A program made the translations under genes and the position numbers. From positions 202,548 to 266,547 of the forward strand of contig CAJNDS010002381.1 in the NCBI GenBank assembly GCA_905221605.1: DNA of 64,000 nucleotides, written 5' to 3'. Shown here piece by piece: positions 44,401-56,698 of this stretch (within the stretch, counting starts at the first letter, position 1; the number at the start of each line of letters is the position of its first letter). Under the pieces are notes generated by a model. It did no database searches. It saw nothing but the letters and a program-made list of their open reading frames with translations, and was not told where the DNA came from. The stretch comes from Symbiodinium natans (taxonomy: Eukaryota; Sar; Dinophyceae; Suessiales; Symbiodiniaceae).

Positions 44401-46626
44401 TGTTCGGCCTCTTCTGAGGCGGCATCAAACATGCTGGCAGCACCTGAGCCGCCATGTTCAAGCTCATCGAGGACAGGGAAGTGATGAGAGGGGATGGGAT
44501 GGGATGGGAAGGGATGGGCAGGAATGGGAGGGCATGGCATGGCATCAGCCTGACTCCCCAGAACAACCGATGTCTCTCTTGATGTCGTTTAATATATTTC
44601 ATGCGAATTCATGCCTGTGCTTCCCGCCAGATCCGAGCGCGGACCCTGATTTTGCCAACCCCCATCCAGGAGTCGTGCGTGCAACTTCCAGTCGAGTGCG
44701 CATGATTGCATTTTGTTGGCTGTCTTCCGTCCTTCAGGACTCTGAAAAATTCCCAAATTCTGCCCCGAACTCCAACTCGTCGCGATGAGCACAACTCGGG
44801 ACTTTGTTGCAAACGTGGCGCATTCAGCCACCTCCCAGAAAGCGCCAGGGTTCTCCTCCAAGATATGGCATCCGTCGAACCAATAACTTTCAGCACAGGC
44901 CATGACTTCGAAGAGCAGCAAACATTAATTCGTCAGCTCGGTCAGCTCTTGAAGCAGAGCTCCCTTCAAAACCAGAATTCCTCCAGCAGACGGGTGGAGC
45001 CCATGACAAGAACCTTGAACCGCATGATACCACATGCATAACGGCCGGTGAAAGCGGCTCTGTGACTAAAAAGGGAACGTCCGAGCTCAAGACGGTGTTG
45101 GGATCTCCTTCCCATAGCCTCTTTTCATGCTGTAGCAAGTGCCACTACGTGCCACTAGGAAGCTCATGGAAAGGACACTGCCTCGAAGACAACCCGTACA
45201 TACAGAAGCGCTAACGAAAGCACTAGCTACCTATAACATCCGTTTGTTCACCGATGTGTCCTGCACTTCCTGAGTCGGAGGCAAAGCGTCCCGCATCAGC
45301 TGCGAAATGCGACCATCTGTGTTTGCAGCACAGGCCTAGGCACAGTCAATCCAGACTTTGCATTTGGGACAGGAACGGCTCACTGGCATGAGACGCGCAC
45401 ACTCGACCCCGTTACCAGCACACCACCAAGCAAGAAGGATTGCCTCAAGCTTCACTCCAGCCGACAGGTGCATACGGAAACAGCTGCCAGCTTCCTGAAC
45501 TCCACAACATCTGCCGACGAGACTCCCAACCATAAATCCAGACTGCCCGGCCTGCTGGACAAAGCGTATAGAACTGATCGTCAACTAACAGCGCAGCGCA
45601 CACTTCCTGTAGACTTGCTGCAGCTTCCTTGCGCCCGTTTTGACTCCACTCGAGACGACTTCTGCTTTCGAGCATTGGTACCAGCTCGAGAGGGCAATTT
45701 GCCTCGTCCCAGCTGGTGCAGAGGTAAGTTAAGTCCGGTCGCTGCGGAAGCCTAGCGGCAAGTTCAGCATGCCAGCGATTGAAAATGGAAGATTGAGTCC
45801 GCCTGCTGATGGCGGCTAGTGGTAGTCGCCACTCATCAGGCACCTGACGCTCACTTCACAGTCGCTTCGCTGTCGCTTTGACTCAGCAAGATGTAAACAA
45901 ATCTGACCAAGATGGCCTGATCCGGAAAGGGCCACGCCGCTGGCCTCTGCGTCATGTTCCATCTACAAACGTGCATTGTTGTGCATTGCGCTGTTCGCTT
46001 CTGCACGCGTGGCGGAGGGATCGTGCGTGTGAATCCGTGTCAGGGTGAGGGTGCGGGATCGTGTGGATGGGTTGTGTTTTGCGGCCACGTAAAACTTTGT
46101 TAAAAGTTAAAACTCTAACTCTGCTGATTTGGATTTCTTCAGTGCCGAGCGGCGGTAGGCCTCCAAGTGCAAGCACGACTCGCCGGCGAAAAGCCCAAAG
46201 GTGGCTATTGGCACGCCTTGGGGCCAACGGCACACGCCGCAAACACCACAATCACCACCTTCTTTTCTTTGAGGGAGAGCTGGGCCGACTTCTGCCCAGA
46301 CACAGAGGCATCTCAATCTATCTCAAAAGCTGAGTACTTGAAGAGCTACAGATCGCAAGACAACCGTCAGGCATGAGAAGCAAGCTGTCTATCTTGGCTT
46401 CCTATCTACTAGATCACAGCTCCGGAACGGCCTGAATGCCAGGATCAACATCGCGCACACTGCGGTGCAATTGTTCAGCTCATACCGTTCCGCGTGTCAG
46501 CGTGGCTTGGAGACTATGAGCCTATGAGCCCGTAGCCCATACTGCAGTTACGGACTGTTTAGAAACATAAGAAACATGATTCTTGGTAGCAGCTTGGCAG
46601 CAGGCAGCAAGCCCTTGTTGCAGTCG
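44401..46626 (-). other. Unassigned; long coding-like frame at 45445-45843
   Basis: The minus frame 45800-45350 is uninterrupted for over 115 codons and has protein-like composition (HAELAARLPQRPDLTYLC, then LQEVCAALLVDDQFYTLCP). It may be a single exon. Other possible minus exons are 44880-44620 (SYWFDGCHILEENPGAFWE) and 45130-45040. A plus-strand GTAAGT at 45725 competes for interpretation. No family recognised. Confidence 0.35.
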
Positions 46627-47938
46627 TCACCTCGATGGATCGCTGAAGCCCGGAGACGTGAACCCGGCCAGTTGCTCTGAACTACCGCGCAATGGTGCAT
46701 GGATTGGTGCTTGCATGTGCTTGCGAACTGGCCGCTGATCTGCCGAGGCTTGTTCTCCTTCCAGAAGGTCAGGGACCTCCATCGCAGACTGCAGCCACAA
46801 GTGGTTGAGGCCAGTCCCCCGAAGTATGTGCACATCCCTGCATTAACAGCACTAAGCTTTGAGCTCAGGCCCAAGATGCATCTCGGTCAGCTCCTACGTT
46901 ACACAACTTGTTATGACTGTCCCCTCCCATGGCATTCGCAAGCGAAGTGCGCAAGGATGTGCAAAGTCCTGTACGCCAAGTGCTGCCCCGAGCACAAGCC
47001 GGCGGATGCCCTTGTGCGCCAGATGCGCGGAAAACCACATGTCGTCCTGCAACAGAAAAGCAGATCTGCAGCTTGCATTCGAATGATTCCAATGGTTTGA
47101 TGGCTCTCCTGGTAACGGCATTGCTGGCAATCACTGCTGTAGGAGAACACGGAATCATCGAAAAAACCGCGCTGGTATACGACACCTGCAGGGATCATTG
47201 ACGTGGCATCGAATGCCCTCGGCACATACAAGACTTTGAGGACATCCCCCCCAAACCTGAATCCAATGCTTCTTCAAAGTCTCGAAATTGGCAGGCAACG
47301 TGCCTAAGTAACTCACCAGCACGGGCCCGGCTGCGAAACCCTGATCTTGCAGGTACCGTGGTCGCTCGCCACCTCCGCAAGAGAGGAATCTCTTCTTCCT
47401 CTACACCGTGGAGAGAGGCCGCTGAAAACTGTCTCGGCTTCTTCTGCTGGTGAACATTGGAGGGAATGAGGGCTTCAGGAATCCGCCGGGCAGGTACCAC
47501 ACGTCCCCCACCCCCACCCTCCTCTGTCAAACCCCCCTATCAGAATTCACGCCGGCGTCCTAGTCCTGCTGCAGAGCTGAACCCCGTGTCTGTTGCCAAG
47601 TTTGCCACCCTCTCCTGCATTTTGTGCTGCTCTGCCTCGACTCCCTTTATCTGGTTCTGGACTTCCACCAGCTTTGACTCCTGGCTTGCCTTCGTGAGCC
47701 AACCCACCTCCTCCTCCTCCTGCTCCCCCTCCCCCTCCCCCTCCCCTCCCCCCCCCTCCTCCTCCTCCTCCTCCTCCTCCTCCTGCGCTGCCTGCTGCTG
47801 CTGGTGCTGGCTTGAAGCGCGTCACCGCTCTCCGCGCACTGGGCGCACCCATTCCTGCCTTCCTTCCAGCGACTTTCCAGCGCATATGGTCTCCCCCCGA
47901 AAGGAGACTGCCCCGAGGGGCCACGCTCTTTCTCCCTT

Positions 47939-47993
<55 letters not shown>

Positions 47994-49137
47994 TAGCCCC
48001 CCCGAAGGGAGAGCTGCCCCTAGGGGCGTGGTATGGGCTGCGGTCTTCGCAGCCGAAACTCTGGGTTGGGGCTTCCTGTCTCAAGATGGGGTGATTCCGG
48101 GCCAATCCCAATGGGCTAAAACACAACAGCCTCATGTCTGTCCCCTCCCAGAGATCTCCTACCCCTGCTTCGGCTCCTCTTTGGGTCGAGCAACATCTCT
48201 CGTTGCTGTTACCTAGCCAGGACTGGGGTGGCTTCCTGTCGCCAACTTGGGAAAACTGAAGGTCCAATGAGCAAAGAATAACATGATCACACCGCGACTC
48301 TCTTGCTTGCTTGCTTGCTTGCAGCGCTCTTAACCCCTCGAGAGGGGTCGCCCCAAGGGGCACGCTTCTTCGGGTTTGTCGGTGTGAGACGGGGTCTTTG
48401 GTGGAGTTCGGAGAATCAGAACGGTTTTGTGATATGTGCGACTCTCTCTCTCCGCAAAAACACTCCACGCCAGATGGCAGATATCATGGCTGGGAACTTG
48501 ACAAACCATGGTAGGCCTTGCTCCTGAAAGGCTCGAAGTTCCTGGCTCTGGAGCAGCCCCGGCACGGAGAGGAAGCCTTGAGCCGCGACCGCGCTGCCCG
48601 GATTTCCAAGCGCCGCCCGCATCAATTGCTCGATTAGCTCTGGACCTTTGCGCACGTATTATGGAGGCAATGAGCATTCGAACCCGTCCGTCACTAGTCA
48701 TTGGTCTCTCCCGACTCTTTGCAAGTAGTTCTGGGAACTGTTCTGGAAACTGAGGCTGCGTGCCGTAGATGTGGTCATCATCCACCACTACAAGAAAGGT
48801 CCACGGATCTTGTTCCAGTCGTAAGCCATTCAAGAGGTGTGTCCCAGGTCCCAGGTCAACACAGCGAACCAGCTGCAAGGCCTTGGCATCCGCCTTTGAT
48901 TGCAGCCATCCTGGGATCTCGTATGTCTCCCCCGTCCGGTTGTAAATGTAAGGTATACTCATGTAGATCTCCTCGGCTCTCAATGGGTCAAACGGTCAAT
49001 GCACCCGGCACTTTGCACACTTTGCATTCAATGCAGCCAAGGATCCGTGGGCGGCCAGCTTTGTGCAAGCATCGCATCCACCACAGGCTCCATGTGATCG
49101 ATGCGACTGGGAATGCTTGTCATCAATACCACGACCC
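46627..49137 (-). CDS. Glycosyltransferase-like protein with DDD motif
   Basis: Exons: 49137 to about 49045 (GVVVLMTSIPSRIDHMEPVV, typical of the first strand of a GT-A fold), about 48970-48764 (IPYIYNRTGETYEIPGWL, RCVDLGPGTHLLNGL, FLVVVDDDHIYG), 48645 to about 48510 (PELIEQLMRAALGNPGSAVA), 47185 to about 47115 (GVVYQRGFFDDSVFSY), 47046-46969 (DDMWFSAHLAHKGIRRLVLG; ends CAG|GACTTT, a GA donor) and about 46840-46627 (GLNHLWLQSAMEVPDLL, stop). The phase across 48764/48645 restores Gly. DDD would bind the nucleotide-sugar metal ion, and DDMWFS is a second conserved acidic motif in this family as I remember it. Sugar and acceptor are unknown. The start codon was not found. The 1.3-kb intron 47186-48500 is full of repeats. 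Confidence 0.82.
47745..47852 (+). repeat. CTC microsatellite plus hairpin element, copy 4
   Basis: CTC and CTG units followed by GGCTTGAAGCGCGTCACCGC and TCTCCGCGCACTGGGCGCAC. The order of parts matches the copies at 25.7 and 35.8 kb. It lies in the glycosyltransferase intron. Confidence 0.7.
47893..48364. repeat. Three copies of a GGGGC hairpin element around a TC repeat
   Basis: Copies at about 47893-47928, 47996-48031 and 48329-48364 share CCCCxCGAAxGGAGx followed by a palindrome (GCCCCGAGGGGC, GCCCCTAGGGGC and GCCCCAAGGGGC). A TC microsatellite (47942-47993) separates the first two. The palindrome loop base differs in each copy while the stem is kept, as expected of a mobile or structured element. 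Confidence 0.75.
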
Positions 49138-52137
49138 CTGAACAAGGCCAAAGGAAATTTGCTGAGACACTGCTGCGTTTCTGTAACAGCACGGTTGTTC
49201 TGGTAAAAGCCATGCAGCTCAAGATCACCACATTTCAAGGTCTCCTTGCAAGTAGTATCTTTAGAATCAACATGCCACTGCTTGCTGAGGCTCGGTACTT
49301 CTGCATGAGCTCATGCAGTTCACCAGTATGAGCTGTGCGAGGTCGCATGTGTGGAATCCAGTTGTGCAGATCTGGCCGAGCCACCTTGCTGCCATGCACT
49401 TGACAGCACCATGCAACAGTGTAATATCAACGGCTCAACAGGACACAAATAAGACACAGTAAACGACACGGTGGACCTCTTGCACCGAACAGACCAAGCA
49501 TCCATGGCTCCAGCATCTTGAAGCCCGAGTGCCAACAGAACAAGGCTTACAGCACGAGGCCAGCGCATAGCATCACAGCAGCATCACTGAACCGCGCGAG
49601 CTCCGTGGAAGGGGCTGAGCACTGCGCGAGGGCTCCCCTTTCAAAGAGGCACCCTCACGGTGCCACAAGTGTTCGGGCCATGTTCTCTGGTACTGCACTA
49701 GACCAACAGACAAACTCTTTATAAGTCTATACTGCCTATACTGTCTATACTGGCGATACTGTCTATACTTACTGTCAATACTGTCTATACGCGAGCAAAG
49801 AAGGACGAGAGATGGCTCAGACTCTCAGACTTAGGCTTGACATGGACTCTCCGCTCCGAGATCAGAGATCACGTTGGGAGACGGTTTCATTACATCTCAT
49901 GGCTTGGCAAAGCCGAAGATAGACAACTTGAGACAAGATAATTCGCCTTTTCTACTCCGTACGGGTACGCCGTCGCAAAAGTTTCTGCTGATCACTGCAG
50001 GTCAAGCTACAGTGACGGTGACATCACAGCATCAACCCCGGCCCCTGCCAACACTTTAAACACTACTGAAAAACAAACACACAGATCATCCCTTCACTGA
50101 ACTCCACTTCAAAACCGTTCCATATGCCGGGTTCACGCAGCGAAGCGGCTCAAAGCTAAAGCCTGATGGCTACCCGTGTATGAGGCCATGTTAGAGAACA
50201 TAAACGCTTCACAGAAGGGAAGGACAATACAGACCAAATGACAAGCACTTTCGCTTGGAGCCAGAAACCCACACTTCCGAGCAGCGCTCATTCCTAGGCG
50301 AAATGAGGCGGCGCAGCAAAACAATTACCACATTGGAGGTTGGACCTCATGCATGCCCATTAACGGGCGTGAGCGACCTCTCTGGGTCTTGCCGTCTAGG
50401 ACCTGCACATCGTGGTTGCAATTGGTTGCAGCTGGTCGGCTGGCATCTTTTGTCCTTCTGAAAACCCCCCTGGTGGGCGCCAGAGACAATCCAGCACAAT
50501 CCAGCACCTATCTCTCCTGCTACAAACATCTCATCTTCTTTTGAGATGCTGCTGACAGCTTGGAACTTTCTGGATCTTGAGGTGCGAACCATGCGAGCTT
50601 GATCGGACACCACGCTTCCATTGCCATTGCACGTGACCCATGCGATTTACAGCGTTGCAGCACTCCTGCACCAGAAACTAAACAAGGCATCAAGCTCAGC
50701 GGCGGCTGCATGGTCCCTGTGATTCCCGAACACAGCACCAAGGCAGACATCTAGACACGTCGAAATTCGTCGAAATGAAGAATAAATAAAAATAGTACGT
50801 GGCATTACGTGGCCTGCCTGCCGCCCTGTTCCTCCGATTGCGACGTAGACGAGCATGTTGAGCAAGTCTCAATGCACCAATTGCCAGCGACTCCATTCAA
50901 ATTGTTAAAGGCCGTCGACAAGTTCACAAGATAAGGGCTCTCTCCAACCTTGCATGGATGTGTGCTTGCATGGATGAGTCGTTGCGAGCGGCCTCTTAAC
51001 CAGCGTGAGGAGCCATCTGAATTGTGCCACATAGGCCGGTCAAATTATTGTCAAGCAATGCCACGATTGGAAACGATGGCCAACATTGGTCAGTCAAGGA
51101 AAAATCACGATGCTAATAACCCCTTCATACCCAGTCGTTCACAAGCAGCATCGGCAAGACTCAGTAGCTCTCCCTCTGTCGCACGCAGCGACTTTTACAC
51201 GTGCATGCCGCATTTGTCATTTGCGTGCTCAGGGTCGTTTTCCTGAGCTGCTTGCCACTGCAACATTGCAGAACCCAAAGGGAGTACAATTACAAAGGGG
51301 ACCCACAGACCTACGGCCTATGGACCTATAGAGTGCCTACAGACAATGATAAGATTCCCATTGGGCCGATACTGCTCAGGGCTATGGCAACGGGGTTGTA
51401 GGACCTACATGGACCTACAATGTCCGATTTTGTCTTCGGTCGCGAGCCAAGCGGCGGCCACCACGTCACTGAGCATCCGTCGAAGCGACCTCTCCACCTT
51501 CTCGGGACCTCGCGAATTGACACTATTGAACGAAATTGAACGTTACGCCGATATACGCCGATTGATCCTTTGCCTGTCACCTATGGCATATCACCCAAGC
51601 GCTTGAGCCTAGCTGCAACGTGGCAGCTCATGACTTCACACCCAACGGGCCCCGAGCTCCAAATGTTGGAGCGCATGTTCAACATGCTCCAACATGCTCT
51701 AACACGCTCGAGGTCTCTAAATTCTCTAAGTGCCAGGCTGATGTGAGAGATCCCAGGCCGAGTGGCTGCATCAGCGGCCTCTCAGACATTCTCAAGAGGC
51801 CAGATGTTGCCAGGGCTTGTTTGAAGCCTTGGGTTCCCTGTGCGGCGTGTCTGGAGCGTCCGTCAGCACAACGCGCTCCTTGGCCATCAACGGTACAAAC
51901 GGTACAGAAGGCCAAGCCAAGCAATTCAGTGCTTCGATAAGATACGGGCCAACTTGTGAGGCTCCGAGACGGTTCGGTCCATGGATAGCATGTCAGGTAC
52001 ATCCTCCTCAAAACACACGCATGATGCACTGGCACGGCTTCTTCATTCACGAGAAATAGGTTTGCTACATCTATCAGTGACTATCAGCTTACACAATCTC
52101 ACACACCCGCAACGCCTCCTCCGGCTCAAAGATGTGC
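49138..52137. other. 3 kb without a gene I can name
   Basis: Frames of up to 123 codons occur on both strands without domains. Minus 51900-51800 reads AKERVVLTDAPDTPHREPK and may be an exon. 49725-49795 holds a TCTATACTG tandem repeat. The 5' exons of the glycosyltransferase may lie near 49.2-49.6 kb. Confidence 0.35.
49725..49795. repeat. GTCTATACT tandem repeat
   Basis: About six imperfect units of CTGTCTATACT. AT-rich, with no coding potential. Confidence 0.85.
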
Positions 52138-53275
52138 TCAGGTGCAGGAGGCAAAGTACATGCTCGTCGCAGCACCGTCCTGCAATCGGAAGTCGTTGAA
52201 AAGAGAGCGTGAGAAGCCGGCACCACCTCTCACATCGCACGTTTCTCTCGCAGGCTGGGGGCGGGTGCCAGATGCACCAGTCGCCAGGCGAATGCCGGCA
52301 GCCACACTTGCGTTGCAAGCGGACGGTGCCTCAGGCAACAAACCCGGCGAAGTCCGCGATGGATGCTGGAGTTGCTGAAAGTGTTCCTCAGCAGCCCTTC
52401 TGCTTTCCTCCTGCTCCACCAACACTTGGTGAAGTGCACAGAGCTCTGCCGTGAGAGGGGTGAGAGGCAAGCCTTTGAACCTCTCCGACTCTGCTTTGGC
52501 TTGCGAGGCTTCTATCCACTCTAGCCGTCTCAGTTCTGAATGCCAGTGGCGCACATCCCGGAGCAACGAGGCTGCACTCTTCTCAGAAGGATCCCCATCG
52601 GCTGTGCTTGTCTGGATTTGAGATATGTGAGGGCCCGAGAAATGTTGGACAAAGTACAAGATCTCTCCTCGAACTTGTCGAAGCTGCGTCAAGCGCCCGG
52701 AATCAGCCCCGGCGAGTGCCACACGCTCCAGGCGCCGCAAATGCTCAAGGTGCTTCTGGGAGTGCTTGATGGCCTCCTCCCGCTCCTGGCATTCGCCCTG
52801 CAATGCTTCCAAAACAGAGAAAACAGAGGCCGGGTCCATTGGGTCCAGTCCCGGCCTTATCATCAACCTTTGAAGCGAGGCATCTTGAGCCGACTGGGAA
52901 ATACACAACATTGCACGTCCATGTCAATGGGAGTGATGCAGAAACCCGTCTCGAGTCTGAGAGAGGCGACTGTGAATGACTGTGACGTGACACGCGTCGA
53001 TGTGTTCGACAAGTGCTTGCAGGATAGTCTCCGCCAGCCAGCACGCCAACCAACCAGCCAACCAGCCAACCAACCAACTAGCGAGCACACGGTCCTTGGA
53101 ACAAAGGTCTGTGGGAAAGCCGAGCTCAAGGTGTTGTTCCTTGGTCTCACGAAATCTTGCAGCTACTGCTGCTGCCACGAGCTTGATGGAGCAAACGTTT
53201 TGAGCATCCAGCTCCATGGGACTGGGCAGCCCAAATCCACCAAGACAACCATGTGTCCTGAAGCCACGTACATGT
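52138..53275 (-). CDS. Coiled-coil protein of unknown function, partial
   Basis: The 3' exon, about 52870-52138, is open for 240 codons and rich in Glu, Arg, Leu and Gln: ECQEREEAIKHSQKHLEHLR, RRLEWIEASQAKAESERF and VEQEESRRAAEEHFQQLQ predict long coiled-coil helices. It ends in a stop at 52138, possibly after a further small intron (CGATTGCAG acceptor near 52179). An upstream exon around 53230-53105 reads AQNVCSIKLVAAAVAARF and then TKEQHLELGFPTDLCSK; the intron between holds AACC/AGCC repeats. Likely cytoskeletal or scaffold-like, but that is inference from composition only. Confidence 0.65.
53034..53088. repeat. CCAACCAGCCAA tetranucleotide-type run
   Basis: Alternating AACC, AGCC and ACCAACT units in the intron of the coiled-coil gene. 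The WLVGWLAGW frames here are artefacts. Confidence 0.85.
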
Positions 53276-53419
53276 GAATATTCTGCACAAATCGCCAACT
53301 GAAACCAATCACGGGGAGCGAATGTTCTTCTTGGCAAGGATTGCACAGTGCGCAAACACATGCAAACTAATATAAACACTGATCTCCTGGTTTCATGCTC
53401 TCATGAATTCCAACTGCTC

Positions 53420-53932
53420 TCATGAATTCCAACTGCAGAGTTCCGAGCTCCAGGCGGACTTGTAGACGGCCATGATAAAGTTGGTGTCGGGCACGACGAT
53501 CTGAAGAGGCGCCCGACCAAAAAAAGAGAAGAAAGAGCGAGACAACACGGCTGCAACGCTAGTTACTGGTAGTTCAAAGACATCACGTAAGCAAGAGATT
53601 ACAGAGAGAACAGAGAAGCGCGGCCTCGGAGTCGACTCAGCACTCGACCTCTGCATCGCTTCTAAAGCTACTGAGCTTATCAGCATTGACTCAGGAGCTA
53701 TAGGCCAACTACAAGTTTCGCTGCCTGCAAAGAAACGACATGAGTGACATGCCGCGCCACATTGCGGCGCGCTCAAACGGGGCCGTGGCGGCCAGTGCGA
53801 GTGCCTTTTGTGAGGCGCCAAGGGGCCTCGGCTCTGGGACATTTCTTGCTTCAGCTCTTGAAAGCAGATAAGAGCATACTTAGTTTCGAGACCAGGACGC
53901 TGTGGAGTGAACGTTTTGAAATAGCTTGACAT
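53420..53932 (-). CDS. Open frame of 170 codons, uncertain
   Basis: A minus frame with no stop for 170 codons. The 3' part (CLRDVFELPVTSVAAVLSRS, then FGRAPLQIVVPDTNFIMAV) is more protein-like than the 5' part. It could be an exon of the gene upstream of the coiled-coil gene. The resemblance of VVPDTN to PIN-domain starts is too slight to use. Confidence 0.3.
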   Translation of the reverse strand: MSSYFKTFTPQRPGLETKYALICFQELKQEMSQSRGPLAPHKRHSHWPPRPRLSAPQCGAACHSCRFFAGSETCSWPIAPESMLISSVALEAMQRSSAESTPRPRFSVLSVISCLRDVFELPVTSVAAVLSRSFFSFFGRAPLQIVVPDTNFIMAVYKSAWSSELCSWNS

Positions 53933-53934
53933 AT

Positions 53935-54560
53935 TTTTCGAGTCCGGGACTGTGGGAGTTTTGTTGATTTTAAGGTTTCATGAGGTTTGTCAATATTTGA
54001 TATAAACAAAAAACAAACATTCTATTGTCAGAAATTAGTGCACGTATAGAACCCAGTAGGCTGAGACTACTATGATTCCAAATGTTGTTTATTGGTTGGT
54101 GAATGTAGACTCCAAGTCTTGCTTATTGCGGGGTTGAATGCATTGTGAAGGCGACTCACTCACTCACTCACTCACTCACTCACAGGCTCTGGGGCGTCCA
54201 AACTGTCGACGTCTCGCAGTGACTCTTAATGCAAATTACATATTTCAAGAACCGCAGTTATAGAACATCTTTAGAAAAAGAAAAACTGATTAAAACAAGG
54301 CTAGCTTAGAAGTCAGAATGTAGCAGAACATCTGGCTGCAATAAATAGTTTTGTGTTGCTTTGCTATTCCTAGACAAGAAACTAGGTATATAAGATCAAC
54401 CCTGCATGAAGGAAACAAATAGTCATCTATAAACGTAGGCACCCTATGATAGAAGATCTTTAAATAAAGTCACCTTGAGTTCTATACCTAATGATATCCT
54501 TGAACGGTACAGATCTTATCACACTTGTCTCACTGAAACACACTACTTTGCAAGAACACT
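53935..54560. other. AT-rich island with CTCA repeat
   Basis: Base composition shifts sharply: 53940-54560 is strongly AT-rich, with few and short frames, against the GC-balanced sequence around it. A perfect CTCA tetranucleotide run lies at 54151-54182. No gene is visible. Confidence 0.8.
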
Positions 54561-56698
54561 CGCGCAAAATTGGAGCACCTTCTGGTCTTGCTTTTCGAGG
54601 GGCTTTGCGCATCATTGGTAGGCTGTCCCAGAAGCCGTTCTTCATTTTTTCGGAAGCGCCACGTGCAAGGTGTCATATTGGGAATTCCGGAAGTGGGAAG
54701 TGCCGCGCACGGTACCATGCCGGAGAAGGCCCAAAAAAGCAATAAAATAACCAAAACAGATTTGGGACTCTTTGGTGACAATGGATTTTGCAGGTTTGTC
54801 CGATTATTTTGGTTGTGTTTTCGCGGAGAAATGCATGTTGCACCAAAAAGGGGCATTGTGGGAAGTCCTCAATATGATGAAGAAAACACAGAGACAACAG
54901 TATCCAAGAAACACACAAAACAGTTAAAAAGGCTGCAAGAAAACACAAGAACTCCCACAGCATCCATTTTCTTGAACAAACTGAAAAAGCCCGTTGGACA
55001 AAGTCTGCGCAATGTGCACAGGCGACGAAAGCTTCACAAAGCTTCGCACAAATCGTTGTCCGCCAGTAGGTTGAAGGGGCATTTACAGGCCTCAATGGCG
55101 CTTCACATGACAGTCTGAATGGTTCCTTGCCGGACACTGCGAGCCAGGCGTGTAGACCGAACCAGCTGGCGATGGCGCTTCTGGGTAGGGGCTGCGGCAT
55201 CGCACTCTTTGCACAGCTATTTGCACAGATGGCCGTCAAATTTCAAATGTCACGGATCTCAGTCTCCTTGAAGCTCGGCCGGAACCGGTGTTGGATCCAG
55301 CTCCTCAAGCCTTGGAGAGCAAGACCTAAATGCCCCAATGTTTTAGTGCATGTGGCCTTTTATGTCTTCGTTACATGTACGTTACATGCCATGTATGTGC
55401 TGACTGTCCAATACCTTCTTGCTTTGACCAAGCCATGTCTGAAAGACATTCAAGGGCGGACACCACCGAGACCGAGTGGACCTCCCCCTTATCTTATCAC
55501 ATCTGATCAGACGAGCAAAATCGCCAGCCTTTGTAAATCCCAGCATCACTGCTTCTCAAGGCTCCAGCTCCAGTGGCGGCAATGAAGCGAGAAAATCAGG
55601 AACAGCACGACCCACCAGACAGCCAGACATGCCTGAACGCCATTCTTGATATTTTTGTGAATTTATTTACTTTACAAGACACCTGACACCTGACACCTGG
55701 CAAGGCAGAATGCACAGAAGCCTGCGTCCATGAGGATGGAGGCCCAGTATGCGAGCTAAGCGAGCACAAACGCTGCAGCAATTGCCCACAAGCATCTGCA
55801 AGGTTGCGACTCCGGGCAGCAGCTGGGCACTTCGGTTCCAAACCTTACGGCTTGATTATGTACGACATCACATCATCCATCTGTCAGGATCCATTCCGGA
55901 TCACAAGCCTTTTTCGCCCGACGGCTGTCTTTCAGGAGATACCTCTGCAGCTAATTTTAGAAAATCCGCGAGAACGCCTGAGAGCGCCAAGATCACACCT
56001 CATTCTGCATCCTGCTGCTCCGACAGTCAGCATTTGGTGATCTGTCGTAGAAGCAAACACCTTTGATGGCCCGACATGACAACTGGCTACGCGGGGCACG
56101 AGTTAGGGCACCGGTGGACCACAATGGTTGCTAGAGCGGCGCCACCATGGCGTGAAAAAGAGACTCCGGATGCCATCTTTGGAAAGCAACCAGACTATGT
56201 TCTACGATTGCGCAGCTGTGCTGTCTCTAGCTTCGTTGGGGTCTTAAGGATCTCAGTCGAAGGGGCCTCCAAAATGAGGTTCTGACGAGCATGTGGTGAC
56301 CGTCTCAGACAAAGGCTATAAGGCTATATCAGGCTGCAAAATTCATGAAATGGCTGTGATCTGTCGTGCGTTGACAGGCAGCTGACTACCAGCACAAACT
56401 CTCTGAAAGACCCCCACGAGACTACGCAGCTTTTACGCCGCTGCCACGGCTGCCGGGGCCGACTCAAAAGATCTCCAGTTGGACCAGTCCATGCTCCAGA
56501 CATCGTCTTCGTGTGCTGCCTGTGCGAACTCAACAAAGCCTGCAAGACAGAAAACCTTCGAAAACCCATCCTATTGATTCATCCCCAAAACAGAATCTCT
56601 GATTTCTCCACGGCCTCGGCAGCCTCACGGCCTGCACGCAGCTCAGGGCCTGACCACAGATTTTGCTACGATGATGACAGTGCTGCGACATCAGAAGA
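54561..56698. other. Unassigned; overlapping frames on both strands
   Basis: Plus 54570-55118 and minus 54673-55239 overlap almost completely and neither shows a domain. The plus frame is Lys-rich and the minus frame Cys/Phe-rich. Nothing is supported from 55600 to 56700 either. Confidence 0.35.

Noticed and set aside
53420-53600. PIN-domain nuclease suggested by VVPDTN
   Set aside because: Only one short motif matches; the other acidic residues are not visible in the open frame.
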